Part shown: positions 56,430 through 64,000 of the stretch, piece by piece | Position numbering within the stretch: the stretch's first letter is position 1 | Layout of the letters: the number at the start of each line of letters is the position of its first letter | Assembly: GCF_050916235.1 (NCBI RefSeq) | Contig: NZ_CP104854.1 | Location: 434,001-498,000 of the forward strand | Length of the DNA stretch: 64,000 bases | Source of the DNA: Maridesulfovibrio sp050916235 | Lineage (GTDB): Bacteria; Desulfobacterota; Desulfovibrionia; Desulfovibrionales; Desulfovibrionaceae | Direction of reading: 5' to 3' | Position numbers and translations under genes: made by a program | Notes under the pieces: model-generated | What the model saw: only the letters and a program-made list of their open reading frames with translations | Databases searched by the model: none | What the model was told of the DNA's origin: nothing

Positions 56430-56840
56430 ATGACTGTATTTCTTTTAGTTTTCTTTTCCATCACTGAAATAATCCTGCTTGCTGCAATAATATTCTTCTT
56501 TCTGAGGCTCAAAAAATCCGAAGAACTTGTTACCCAGCTGCAATCCAAGCAGCAGGAATTCATTAATAAACTCCATTTTAATGCCCAGCTTGAAACAGAA
56601 CTGATGAATACATTTGAAGAACGTCAGGAAGAACTGGCCCGGCTTGACATGCAGCTCGACCAGAAAACCAGAAAACTGAAGAAGATTCTTGCGCAGGCCG
56701 AGGAATTTTCGCGTTCCCCGCAGTTCCTGCGTCAGATTATCCTTACCGGACATAAAGAAGGCAAGCCTGTAAGCCGTCTGGCAAAAGCAACCGGACTGAC
56801 AATTGAAGAAGTCGAACTGATCATAGATCAGCACACTTAA
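56430..56840 (+). CDS. Small membrane-anchored coiled-coil protein with HTH-like tail
   Basis: This 136-residue protein has one N-terminal membrane segment (about 3-25, VFLLVFFSITEIILLAAIIFF), a long coiled coil (30-95) and a C-terminal segment GKPVSRLAKATGLTIEEVELI that looks like a helix-turn-helix. This layout resembles B. subtilis SwrB/YlxL and DUF2802 proteins, which end flagellar operons near the sigma-28 gene. Position and layout agree, but sequence identity to SwrB cannot be judged here. It converges on the gene at 56857-57687. Confidence 0.6.
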   Translation: MTVFLLVFFSITEIILLAAIIFFFLRLKKSEELVTQLQSKQQEFINKLHFNAQLETELMNTFEERQEELARLDMQLDQKTRKLKKILAQAEEFSRSPQFLRQIILTGHKEGKPVSRLAKATGLTIEEVELIIDQHT

Positions 56841-56856
56841 AATTTTCTAAGATAAA

Positions 56857-57687
56857 TTATCCAGAAAGCAGTTCGGCAAGAAATCCTCCTGCACATTGTT
56901 GCGGAATCCTTTCAACCCCCAGAAATTCCGAAAAGGCATGCTTGAAATTAACCCCGAGTAATGTCCCTAAATTGCGATCATCTGCAAGCAGTTTAAACCC
57001 GCATTGCGGTTTCCTGTACATCATCCTGAGCCTGACCGGAACAGCCGGAGGCAGATCCACAGCAAAAAGCAGCTCGTAAAATGAACCCTCACGATTGGTG
57101 GGTTCTTTAATTTTGAGTACTATCTCATGATTCAAACCACTCGGAATGAGCCAGGGCATGTAATAAAGCCTTGATGCTTTCAAAATGGAATTCAAATCAG
57201 CTGCGGCCTTCAGGGTTTCGAAAAAAAGTGCCCCTATTTCCGGTTCGGCCCTGAACAGATCCAGCATACGGTTAAGACGTCCTGAAGCGTCCAGCCCGCC
57301 ACCTTCACTTAGGAGCTCAAGAAGATCTCGCCCGCGAGACTGAAATGCCGAACGACAACGTACAAATGTTCTGGTCACGTCAGTTGGGTTGATATATTCC
57401 CCCATGGAATTGAAATCATCAGGCCCGACTTCTTTCAGGATTATGTCCGGATAGAGCTGCTGAACAACAAAGGTAAGCACATCCCCAATCATTGGCGAAG
57501 TCATGACGTTGGCCAGCAAAAGCAGGTCATCAATCTGCACCCACCCCAGCTTGGGCTGCTCCCATTTCAGCAGAATACCCTGGATTACCTCCCCGGCCTT
57601 GAACTTCTTGCGGAACTTCGCTGACCGCTCGGAAGCCCCGCCTCCGCCGGATTGAAACTGCTGTCCGCCGTATCGTGAAATGCGCAC
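56857..57687 (-). CDS. Unrecognised protein coupled to a chemoreceptor gene (FliK-like features possible)
   Basis: This 276-residue protein starts at GTG 57687, 3 nt after the chemoreceptor stop, with AAGGA seven bases upstream. It has no signal or membrane segment. After a Gly-rich start, one part (FKAGEVIQGILLKWEQPKL, SPMIGDVLTFVVQQLYPDI) and a later part (FYELLFAVDLPPAVPVRLRMM) are similar in outline to the N- and C-domains of FliK-like hook-length proteins. I cannot confirm that. It is well separated from other flagellar genes on the opposite strand. A PilZ-type fold was considered but no RxxxR motif is seen. Confidence 0.5.
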   Translation of the reverse strand: MRISRYGGQQFQSGGGGASERSAKFRKKFKAGEVIQGILLKWEQPKLGWVQIDDLLLLANVMTSPMIGDVLTFVVQQLYPDIILKEVGPDDFNSMGEYINPTDVTRTFVRCRSAFQSRGRDLLELLSEGGGLDASGRLNRMLDLFRAEPEIGALFFETLKAAADLNSILKASRLYYMPWLIPSGLNHEIVLKIKEPTNREGSFYELLFAVDLPPAVPVRLRMMYRKPQCGFKLLADDRNLGTLLGVNFKHAFSEFLGVERIPQQCAGGFLAELLSG

Positions 57688-57690
57688 GTT

Positions 57691-59823
57691 TTAGTCCTTA
57701 TCCACCTGAAACGCCGCAACTTCGGCTTCCAGCATGGTTACTGCCCGCGACAGCTGCTCGGTAATGGATATAAACTCAACCAGTGCATCTTTGGTCTGTA
57801 TTGATGTCTCCGAAAGCTGGATGATAGCTGAACTGATCTGGGCAGCTCCTTCACTCTGGTTCTGCATTCCTTCGTTTACCGCCTCAAACTGGGGTGTCAG
57901 AGAGCGTACCTGATTAACGACACCCGAAATGCCACCGCCAAGAGCATCCACATTGCTGACTCCGCTTTCCACCTGCTGCCTGAACTTGTCCATTTCCATA
58001 ACACCGGATGACACAGCCGACAGCATCTCCGTCACGATCTTTTCCACATCAAGGGTGGACATAGCCGTCTGGTCGGCAAGTTTTCGAATTTCGCGGGCAA
58101 CAACGGAAAAACCCTGACCGAACTCTCCGGCTTTTTCGGCTTCTATCGCAGCATTCAGAGAAAGCAGGTTGATCTGCTCCGAAATCTTGGAGATAGATGT
58201 CACCACCTTGCTGATGTTGGCTGCCTTGGAGTTTATAACCGAGAGTTTACTGAAAATACCTCCAGATGCATCCCGCATGGCGTCCATGGTCATTTCCATC
58301 ATGCTTATGTCCCGCAAGGCCTGTGCGGCAAGCTCCCCTGTGGAGACGGCAACAAGAGTGGAATCATTCATGGTGCGGGCCAATTCCTGCGAAGTCGCGG
58401 AAATTTCCCTCGAAGTGCTGCCAAGCTCCTGAGTGGCTGCGGCCTGATTTTCAACGGCAGCTTCAAGCTGATTGATTGCCGTGCCGAGCTTAAAGGCCGA
58501 GCCGGTGACATCGTCACCGGACCTTTGCACCTGACTGACAAGGGAGTTCAGTGTCTGCAACATTGTATGAATGGATTTGACCAGATTATCGACCTCGTCA
58601 AACCTGTTCTCCTCTTCAGTGCCGAATGAAGCAACAACCTGTTTGAGATGTCCTTTGTCGGTCGCAGTGGAGAAAATCTTGCGGGCCTCGCGCAGATCAC
58701 CTCTGGAAACATGGAACGCTGCACTTGATACACTGCGGATAGGCTGGCAGATACGCCTGATGAGATAATAGATCACACAGATAGTCAGGACGAGAATAGC
58801 AAAGCTGATAACAGCCTGTTTTGCAATCAGATCAACAACCGGAGAATGGATTTCCTTCAGCGGAACAGTGGAAGCCACGTACCATCCAAGAGGCGCGAAG
58901 TATTGCACATAGGCCTGCCGGGCCACTTCGATTCCCTCGCTTCCGCGTGTCCGGTAATCCATATGCCACTCACCAAGCTTACCTATTTCCTTCAGGTCGT
59001 GGACAACTGTTTTCCCGGTATCAAGATTTATAGTCTGACCAAAATCCTGCCCGGCACCAACCGGTGGAACAAGTACTTTCTTGCTGTCATCAAACACAAA
59101 AAGACGACCGGTCTCAGAAATTCTGATCTTGGCAAACCCTTTGCGCAGGTCTTCAATCAGTCCCAGCTTCTGTTTTTCAACCGAGGCTTCAATATCATCT
59201 ACATATGCACCGGTACCGATAATCCACTTCCACCGTGGATACCCTTTCATAAACAAAATCTTGGGTACCGGTGTCGGATTACCCAGGCGGGTCCACCACA
59301 TATTGATGTACCCCCCGCCCTCCTTGGTTGCTTTGCGCACCATATCAGGACCGAAAGCATACCCTTTTTTATCTGTAGTGTTGTAAAGGCTACGTCCCTC
59401 AATCGAGCGATCAGGATGAGCAAGAGTATGAAGGTCTTCAGTATAAATAAAAAAGTAGTCATTATTGAAATAGCGAGTGTCACGTGCAAGTCTGTAGGCC
59501 GCCTCCTTTGCCTCGCTTTCCGATAGTTTCCCGGATTTATAAAGGTCGTACAAGGAATCAAGCTGCGCAATGAAGATGTCCATGGCATCCTTTATTGCCT
59601 GTTTGCGGTCATTGAATGCATGTTCCCTGTATCTTTCAATCGCCTGCTGCCCTTCCTGCAGGTAAAGGACAGCCATTCGAATGGTATTGCGCGCTGTCCG
59701 GCCCTGAGCGGAGGTGACATCTTCTTTTAGGGATGTACTGATAAAGATCATTGTCACAATGGAGGATACAGCGACTACCAAGGCTACAATATATGAAATT
59801 CTGGTACTGATGGACCGGAACAT
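57691..59823 (-). CDS. Methyl-accepting chemotaxis protein with double Cache sensor
   Basis: This 710-residue receptor has a membrane segment at about 9-31, a periplasmic double-Cache-like sensor (about 45-330, with RYFNNDYFFIYTEDLHTLAHP and GWYVASTVPLKEIHSP), a second membrane segment (about 337-358), a HAMP domain and the signalling domain. The hairpin tip is complete as NLLSLNAAIEAEKAGEFGQGF with SVVAREIRKLADQT. It lacks a CheR-binding pentapeptide. AGGAG precedes the ATG. The ligand is unknown; Cache receptors often sense small organic acids or amino acids. Confidence 0.92.
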   Translation of the reverse strand: MFRSISTRISYIVALVVAVSSIVTMIFISTSLKEDVTSAQGRTARNTIRMAVLYLQEGQQAIERYREHAFNDRKQAIKDAMDIFIAQLDSLYDLYKSGKLSESEAKEAAYRLARDTRYFNNDYFFIYTEDLHTLAHPDRSIEGRSLYNTTDKKGYAFGPDMVRKATKEGGGYINMWWTRLGNPTPVPKILFMKGYPRWKWIIGTGAYVDDIEASVEKQKLGLIEDLRKGFAKIRISETGRLFVFDDSKKVLVPPVGAGQDFGQTINLDTGKTVVHDLKEIGKLGEWHMDYRTRGSEGIEVARQAYVQYFAPLGWYVASTVPLKEIHSPVVDLIAKQAVISFAILVLTICVIYYLIRRICQPIRSVSSAAFHVSRGDLREARKIFSTATDKGHLKQVVASFGTEEENRFDEVDNLVKSIHTMLQTLNSLVSQVQRSGDDVTGSAFKLGTAINQLEAAVENQAAATQELGSTSREISATSQELARTMNDSTLVAVSTGELAAQALRDISMMEMTMDAMRDASGGIFSKLSVINSKAANISKVVTSISKISEQINLLSLNAAIEAEKAGEFGQGFSVVAREIRKLADQTAMSTLDVEKIVTEMLSAVSSGVMEMDKFRQQVESGVSNVDALGGGISGVVNQVRSLTPQFEAVNEGMQNQSEGAAQISSAIIQLSETSIQTKDALVEFISITEQLSRAVTMLEAEVAAFQVDKD

Positions 59824-60015
59824 GAACTACTCCTAAAAAAAATATGGTCAAAGCTGAAAAGTATATAACACCGCATGGATAAAACCTGATTAAATTCCTC
59901 AAGTCATGAACAACACCCATAAAATGCAGCTCTGACTGCCGATTATATTTACCCTGTAAGCAGACGGAGTCAAGCCCGTGTAAGACTTGGCATGCTTGCG
60001 AAATGTTCTTTTGAC

Positions 60016-60042
60016 ATAAAAAAAGCCCGCCGTAAGGCGGGC
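60016..60042 (-). terminator. Rho-independent terminator after lpxC
   Basis: GCCCGCC (60025-60031) pairs with GGCGGGC (60036-60042). On the minus strand it is followed by seven T residues, 27 bp after the lpxC stop. Confidence 0.88.
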
Positions 60043-60068
60043 CGGAATTGATTAAAGATCGATTCAAC

Positions 60069-60995
60069 TTATGCTGGGGAAGGAACAGCAGAGGGGGCTT
60101 CCGGCACATAAACTTTTTCCTGAACTTTTCCAGCAACAGGAGCAAGATTACGTTCTTCAAGATAGTCTGCTGCATTTGCATGGAGATATCTAAGGAAAGA
60201 ATTATTAAGGGCGTGCCCTGAAGCAAAGACTTCAAAACGTCCCTGAAGCGGCAGATCAAGCACGGCCATGTCTCCGACGAAATCAAGAATCTTATGCCTT
60301 ACGAATTCATCTACGAAACGCAGTCCGCCCTCATTGAGAACCCCGTACTCATCCAGAACAACGGCATTATCCAGAGATCCGCCAAGGGCAAGACCGTTGG
60401 CGTGCAGATATTCGACTTCCTTGAGGAAACCGAAAGTTCTGGCTTTAGCAAGCTCTTCCATGAATACATCGGGAGTGATTTCCAGAGAAAGAGTCTGTGT
60501 GCCGATCTGAGGATGAGCAAAATCAATTGTGTAATCAACTGCAAAACCGTCATGAGGAAACGCGCGCACGTATTTCCCGTCCTGTTCAAAGTTGATTGAC
60601 TTCTTCACAGCCATGACCTTGCGCGACTTTAACAGCTGACGTACTCCTGCCTGACGCAGAAGATAAACAAAAGGCCCGGCACTCCCGTCCATGATCGGCA
60701 GTTCGTTTCCCCTGACTTCGATATGCAGGTTGTCGATGCCCATGCCACGAACTGCTGCCAGAAGGTGCTCAACAGTGGAAACAGAATCCTGACCGTTACC
60801 GATGGTGGTAGCAAGCCCAGTTGCGACCACAAGCTCAGGATTAGGGGAAATGAATGAACTCCCTGACCCGGTATGGATCGAAAAAAGAATTCCGGTATCT
60901 TCAACAGCGGGGCGCAGCACGATTTCCACCTGCTTGCCGCTATGCAACCCGATCCCCTTGCATCTCACTGTGTTATGAATAGTAGTTTGCAGCAT
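60069..60995 (-). CDS. lpxC: UDP-3-O-acyl-N-acetylglucosamine deacetylase
   Basis: This 308-residue zinc enzyme catalyses the committed step of lipid A synthesis. Zinc ligands His77 (VSTVEHLLAA), His234 and Asp238 (VRHKILDFVGD) and the catalytic His261 (ASGHALNNSF) are all present. GGAG precedes ATG 60995; a longer ORF upstream has no site. It is the strongest evidence in the window for an LPS-bearing outer membrane. It stands alone between terminators, away from other lpx genes. Confidence 0.97.
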   Translation of the reverse strand: MLQTTIHNTVRCKGIGLHSGKQVEIVLRPAVEDTGILFSIHTGSGSSFISPNPELVVATGLATTIGNGQDSVSTVEHLLAAVRGMGIDNLHIEVRGNELPIMDGSAGPFVYLLRQAGVRQLLKSRKVMAVKKSINFEQDGKYVRAFPHDGFAVDYTIDFAHPQIGTQTLSLEITPDVFMEELAKARTFGFLKEVEYLHANGLALGGSLDNAVVLDEYGVLNEGGLRFVDEFVRHKILDFVGDMAVLDLPLQGRFEVFASGHALNNSFLRYLHANAADYLEERNLAPVAGKVQEKVYVPEAPSAVPSPA

Positions 60996-61094
60996 AATCT
61001 CTCCTTCTCGGCATACATATAAGCAAGTTATATGCCACAAACACGCACTGCGCTAACATGCTGTTTTTTATAAACATTAACAATGGACATTTTC

Positions 61095-61132
61095 ACAAAA
61101 AAACATAACCAGTTGTCTTTTTACAACAACTG
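61095..61132 (-). terminator. Probable terminator after prmC
   Basis: CAGTTGT (61110-61116) pairs with ACAACTG (61126-61132), and the minus strand continues with TTATGTTTTTTT. It lies about 40 bp past the prmC stop. Confidence 0.55.
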
Positions 61133-61173
61133 AAAACATACATTGTGGTTTTTTTGCAAATCCGCAACAGGAC

Positions 61174-62040
61174 TCAATTCTTTTTTGCCACAACGATTCG
61201 GTCATGGCCAGAAAGGTCGGTAATGAGCTCAACACTGCCTGCAAAATGTTTGCATGACTCAAAAAGGGTACACGCTGTCCGCCCCTGCAGATATCCTATC
61301 TCCATAAAAACGGTTCCACCGGGTTTGAGTGCGGCAGCAATTCTCGGCACACTTCCACGGATATCCTCATCCCCGGAAACTCCGCTGACTAGCGCGGAAA
61401 CAGGTTCAAATTCCGCTACCTCCGGACTTATCTCATCAAGCTCAGCCTCGCTGAGATAAGGAGGGTTGGCCAGAACAAGATCAAACTGCCCATCAGCAAG
61501 CACCGGCGCATGAAAATCAGCCTGAACAAACACTATCCGACTATCAACACCGTGCATCCGGGCATTATCCTTCGCAATCAGCAGAGCCGCAGGACTTAAA
61601 TCAAGGGCAATACCACGCGAACGGGGAAATAATATTGCTACAGTTACAGCCAGAATTCCCGAGCCTGTTCCGAAATCAGCAAAAAGAAATTCATCATTCT
61701 CGGAGAATAGCTTCTGGACCTTTTCAACCATCTCTTCGGTCTCAGGGCGGGGGATCAAGACACCTGGACCGACCTTGAAATCCAGGCCGAAAAATTCCTT
61801 TATCCCTAGGATATATGCAACAGGCTCTCCTTTGGCCCGCCGCTGCACCAATGCTTCAAACTCGCCAATCCTTCCGGGATCAACAGTACTCCCCATTTCC
61901 ATGATCAGACCCAAACGATCAAGATCGAAAGCCTTTTCTGCAAGAAGCTGAGCTGAAAGAGCCGGAGAATCAACTCCAGCCTGGTTAAGCAACGCGGTAG
62001 CCTTTGATAAAACTTCTTTCAATGTCGGGTTTTCCACCAT
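61174..62040 (-). CDS. prmC: Peptide chain release factor N5-glutamine methyltransferase
   Basis: This 288-residue SAM-dependent enzyme methylates the Gln of the GGQ motif in release factors. It has an N-terminal helical domain (VAYILGIKEFFGLDFKV) and a methyltransferase fold with motif I ADFGTGSGILAVTVA and the catalytic Asn192-Pro-Pro-Tyr. GGAGG precedes ATG 62040; the ORF extends upstream without a better site. It follows prfA, as in many bacteria, with a stem-loop in the gap. Confidence 0.95.
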   Translation of the reverse strand: MVENPTLKEVLSKATALLNQAGVDSPALSAQLLAEKAFDLDRLGLIMEMGSTVDPGRIGEFEALVQRRAKGEPVAYILGIKEFFGLDFKVGPGVLIPRPETEEMVEKVQKLFSENDEFLFADFGTGSGILAVTVAILFPRSRGIALDLSPAALLIAKDNARMHGVDSRIVFVQADFHAPVLADGQFDLVLANPPYLSEAELDEISPEVAEFEPVSALVSGVSGDEDIRGSVPRIAAALKPGGTVFMEIGYLQGRTACTLFESCKHFAGSVELITDLSGHDRIVVAKKN

Positions 62041-62059
62041 ATTCCTCCGGAAATTCATA

Positions 62060-62095
62060 AAACAAAGGCGGGATATTTGAACAAATATCCCGCCT
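62060..62095 (-). terminator. Terminator or attenuator between prfA and prmC
   Basis: AGGCGGGATATTT (62066-62078) pairs perfectly with AAATATCCCGCCT (62083-62095), followed on the minus strand by TTGTTTT. It ends about 20 nt before the prmC start. Confidence 0.6.
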
Positions 62096-62126
62096 GACAA
62101 ATCTTAAGATAAACAGAGGAAGCCTG

Positions 62127-63200
62127 CTAGCCGTCTTCGGCCTGACGCTTCAGAGCTTCAGACTGGTAGTGGCCGATCAGGGAATCCACGAGCTCACCCA
62201 TATCACCTTCCATAACAGCATCAAGCTTGTAGAGTGTCAGGTTGATGCGGTGATCGGTTACCCTCCCCTGCGGGAAGTTGTAGGTGCGGATACGCTCGGA
62301 ACGGTCACCGGAACCGACCTGCGCACGGCGCTGTTCGGCAAGCTCTGCATGCTGCTTGTCCTGTTCTGCCTGCAGCAGGCGGGAACAAAGAACCTTCATG
62401 GCCTTGGCCTTGTTCTTGTGCTGGGACTTTTCATCCTGACAGATAACCACAAGACCGGTGGGAAGGTGAGTGATGCGGATTGCTGAGTCCGTTGTGTTAA
62501 CAGACTGACCGCCGGGACCGGAAGCACGGAACACGTCAACCCGCAGGTCTTCGGTTCTGACCTGAACGTCTACTTCCTCGGCTTCCGGCATGATTGCCAC
62601 GGTAGCAGCGGAAGTATGAATCCTGCCCTGAGTTTCAGTTGCGGGAACACGCTGAACACGGTGTGTTCCGGATTCGTATTTCATCTTTGAAAAAATGTTG
62701 GCGCCGCTGACGGAAGCAATGATTTCCTTGAAACCACCGGTACCGGTAGGGTTGGAACTCATCAGTTCCACACGCCAGCCGTTCTGCTCTGCAAAACGGG
62801 AATACATGCGGAAAAGGTCGGCAGCAAACAGAGCGGCCTCTTCACCACCTGTTCCGGCACGGATTTCAAGAATAATGTTCTTGCCGTCCATGGGATCCTT
62901 AGGCAGAAGGAGCAGCTTGAGTTCTTCTTCAAGCCTGGGCAGACGGGCTTTAATCTCAGCAATTTCCATTTCAGCCATTTCACGGATTTCGGGATCGGAA
63001 TCCTTGGCCATTTCCTTGTTGTCCTCAAGGTCGGCGGAAAGCTTCTTGTATTCACGGAAAGCAGCGACAATGTCCCCCATTTCTGAGTGGGCCATGGTCA
63101 CTTTTCTATATCTTTCCTGATTATTGTACACTTCAGGATCTGCGAGCTCCTGCTCCAGATCCATAAAGGAACGTTCAATATCTTCAAGCTTGGCAAACAT
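62127..63200 (-). CDS. prfA: Peptide chain release factor 1
   Basis: This 357-residue factor ends translation at UAA and UAG. Domain 1 is helical, the anticodon-like Pro-Ala-Thr (186-188) precedes TQGRIHTSAATVAIMPE, and GGQ is at residues 230-232 in ASGPGGQSVNTTDSA. ATG 63200 overlaps the stop of the DUF1385 gene by one base (TAATG), with GGAGG nine bases upstream. The GGQ glutamine is the target of the PrmC encoded next. Confidence 0.97.
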   Translation of the reverse strand: MFAKLEDIERSFMDLEQELADPEVYNNQERYRKVTMAHSEMGDIVAAFREYKKLSADLEDNKEMAKDSDPEIREMAEMEIAEIKARLPRLEEELKLLLLPKDPMDGKNIILEIRAGTGGEEAALFAADLFRMYSRFAEQNGWRVELMSSNPTGTGGFKEIIASVSGANIFSKMKYESGTHRVQRVPATETQGRIHTSAATVAIMPEAEEVDVQVRTEDLRVDVFRASGPGGQSVNTTDSAIRITHLPTGLVVICQDEKSQHKNKAKAMKVLCSRLLQAEQDKQHAELAEQRRAQVGSGDRSERIRTYNFPQGRVTDHRINLTLYKLDAVMEGDMGELVDSLIGHYQSEALKRQAEDG

Positions 63201-64000
63201 TAGCAATGTCCTCCGTCTGCGTCTGATGATCCGGCCGCCACAGCTTTGTTAAGGGCTGCAAGGGCAACTTCAATCTGCTGCTCATCAGGCTCGCGAGTGG
63301 TCAGGTACTGCATACCGAGACCGGGCAGGCACATCACCTTGCAGACCGGGCTGTTCTCGTACTTACCGGAAGCCTTGATCATCTCATAAGCCACCGCACT
63401 GACGGGAGCCATGAGAAGCAGCTTGATGCCTACTATATATAAGTGTTTTAAAACAAAACTTTCAGGTGCCCAGATTGCGACGACCATGGGAACCAGCACA
63501 GTAAAAAGCAGAATACTCACAACCAGAACGAAAAGCAGGAACGCTGTTCCGCACCTGGGATGCAGTCTGCTGAAATTCTTTATCCTGCAGGCTTCCAGAT
63601 CTCCACCGGTTTCATATGCCCAGATAACCTTATGCTCGGCGCCATGGTACTGGAAAACACGCTTGATATCCGGGATGAGGGAAATGGATACGATATACCC
63701 AAGGAACATGACCATTTTGAAGAAGCCGTCCCAGATGTGGAAACTCAAGGAGTCAACGTCACCGGAAACACCCCACCACTTCATTGCAACCGAAAAAAAG
63801 TGTGGAAGGACCACAAAAAGCCCAAGAGCTGCACCCAGGGCTATCACCATGGTAAGGATAAGGTGGAAACTCGTAAGTTCTCCGTCTTCTTCCTCGTCAA
63901 GAGCCTGTGTGGCGGAATAGTTGAGAGCTTTTACGCCGTTTACCATGGTTTCCATGAAAATAGGAAACCCGCGCAAAAACGGTTTCTTCATGAATTCTGG
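63200..64000 (-). CDS. DUF1385 (YqhQ-like) membrane protein, 5' end outside window
   Basis: The visible 266 residues begin inside the protein: the frame stays open to the window edge and KKPFLRGFPIFMETMVNGVKALNYSA is internal in DUF1385 proteins, whose GGQAVxEGVMM start is missing here. Four or so hydrophobic segments follow, with the conserved YHGAEHKVIWAYE and RLHPRCGTAFLLFVLVVS. Function is unknown; in Bacillus the homologue is YqhQ. It overlaps prfA by one base, so it is likely translated together with prfA. Confidence 0.88.
   Translation of the reverse strand, partial: PEFMKKPFLRGFPIFMETMVNGVKALNYSATQALDEEEDGELTSFHLILTMVIALGAALGLFVVLPHFFSVAMKWWGVSGDVDSLSFHIWDGFFKMVMFLGYIVSISLIPDIKRVFQYHGAEHKVIWAYETGGDLEACRIKNFSRLHPRCGTAFLLFVLVVSILLFTVLVPMVVAIWAPESFVLKHLYIVGIKLLLMAPVSAVAYEMIKASGKYENSPVCKVMCLPGLGMQYLTTREPDEQQIEVALAALNKAVAAGSSDADGGHC

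Noticed and set aside
59941..60000. Possible sigma-54 promoter near TTGGCATGCTTGC
   Set aside because: GG and GC are three bases too close for the -24/-12 spacing.

Overview
The window looks like a chromosomal core segment from a motile, Gram-negative anaerobe of the Desulfovibrionaceae (Desulfovibrio or Maridesulfovibrio type). LpxC and several lipoproteins imply an outer membrane. The lineage is suggested by a periplasmic CbiK cobaltochelatase next to an iron/B12-type ABC transporter, a pseudouridine synthase fused to dephospho-CoA kinase, a cysteine-containing GrpE N-terminus and a Wolinella-type fumarate reductase cytochrome b. This is inferred from gene content; no rRNA, tRNA, insertion sequence, phage or CRISPR array was seen.

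Layout. 1-4.8 kb: a cobalamin-riboswitch operon on the minus strand (cbiK-P, ABC permease, ATPase, binding protein, cobI). 4.9-7 kb: a MATE exporter and an acetyltransferase. 7.1-12.9 kb: a minus-strand run pssA-leuA-leuC-leuD-small secreted protein-leuB behind a good sigma-70-like promoter. 13-16.9 kb: acetyltransferase, mnmA, uraA and upp. 17-19.9 kb: the RluD-CoaE fusion, a likely structured small RNA with its own promoter and terminator, and a rhomboid protease. 19.9-25.5 kb: an unassigned GT-A-like protein, then the chaperone group cbpA-cbpM-clpB. 25.6-29.5 kb: feoAB and an M29 aminopeptidase. 29.6-36.4 kb: grpE, dnaK, an LpoA-like lipoprotein, gatC and gatA. 36.4-42.5 kb: a repeat-rich convergent junction, an orphan fumarate reductase cytochrome b, an M16 lipoprotein protease and a TPR lipoprotein. 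42.5-46 kb: a DUF4340 protein-rpoZ-dnaJ-moaC operon. 46-47.9 kb: a TtcA-like protein and an M23 peptidase. 48-56.8 kb: a flagellar operon (fliR, flhB, flhA, flhF, flhG, fliA, cheY, a fliL-like gene and two small uncharacterised genes). 56.9-60 kb: a chemoreceptor coupled to an unassigned protein. 60-64 kb: lpxC, prmC, prfA and a truncated DUF1385 gene.

The genes group into functional sets: corrinoid precursor handling, branched-chain amino acid and phospholipid synthesis, uracil salvage, proteostasis (two J-proteins, DnaK, GrpE, ClpB), ferrous iron uptake, Asp/Glu-tRNA amidation, flagellar export and regulation, and translation termination (PrfA with its methylase PrmC). The least explained items are the RNA at about 18.79-19.00 kb, a dispersed GCCTCCGG-headed intergenic repeat, the stem-loop-rich leaders of clpB and pssA, and the small proteins at 8.2, 19.9, 56.0, 56.4 and 56.9 kb. 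I found no clear new defence or mobile system; most of the window is housekeeping.
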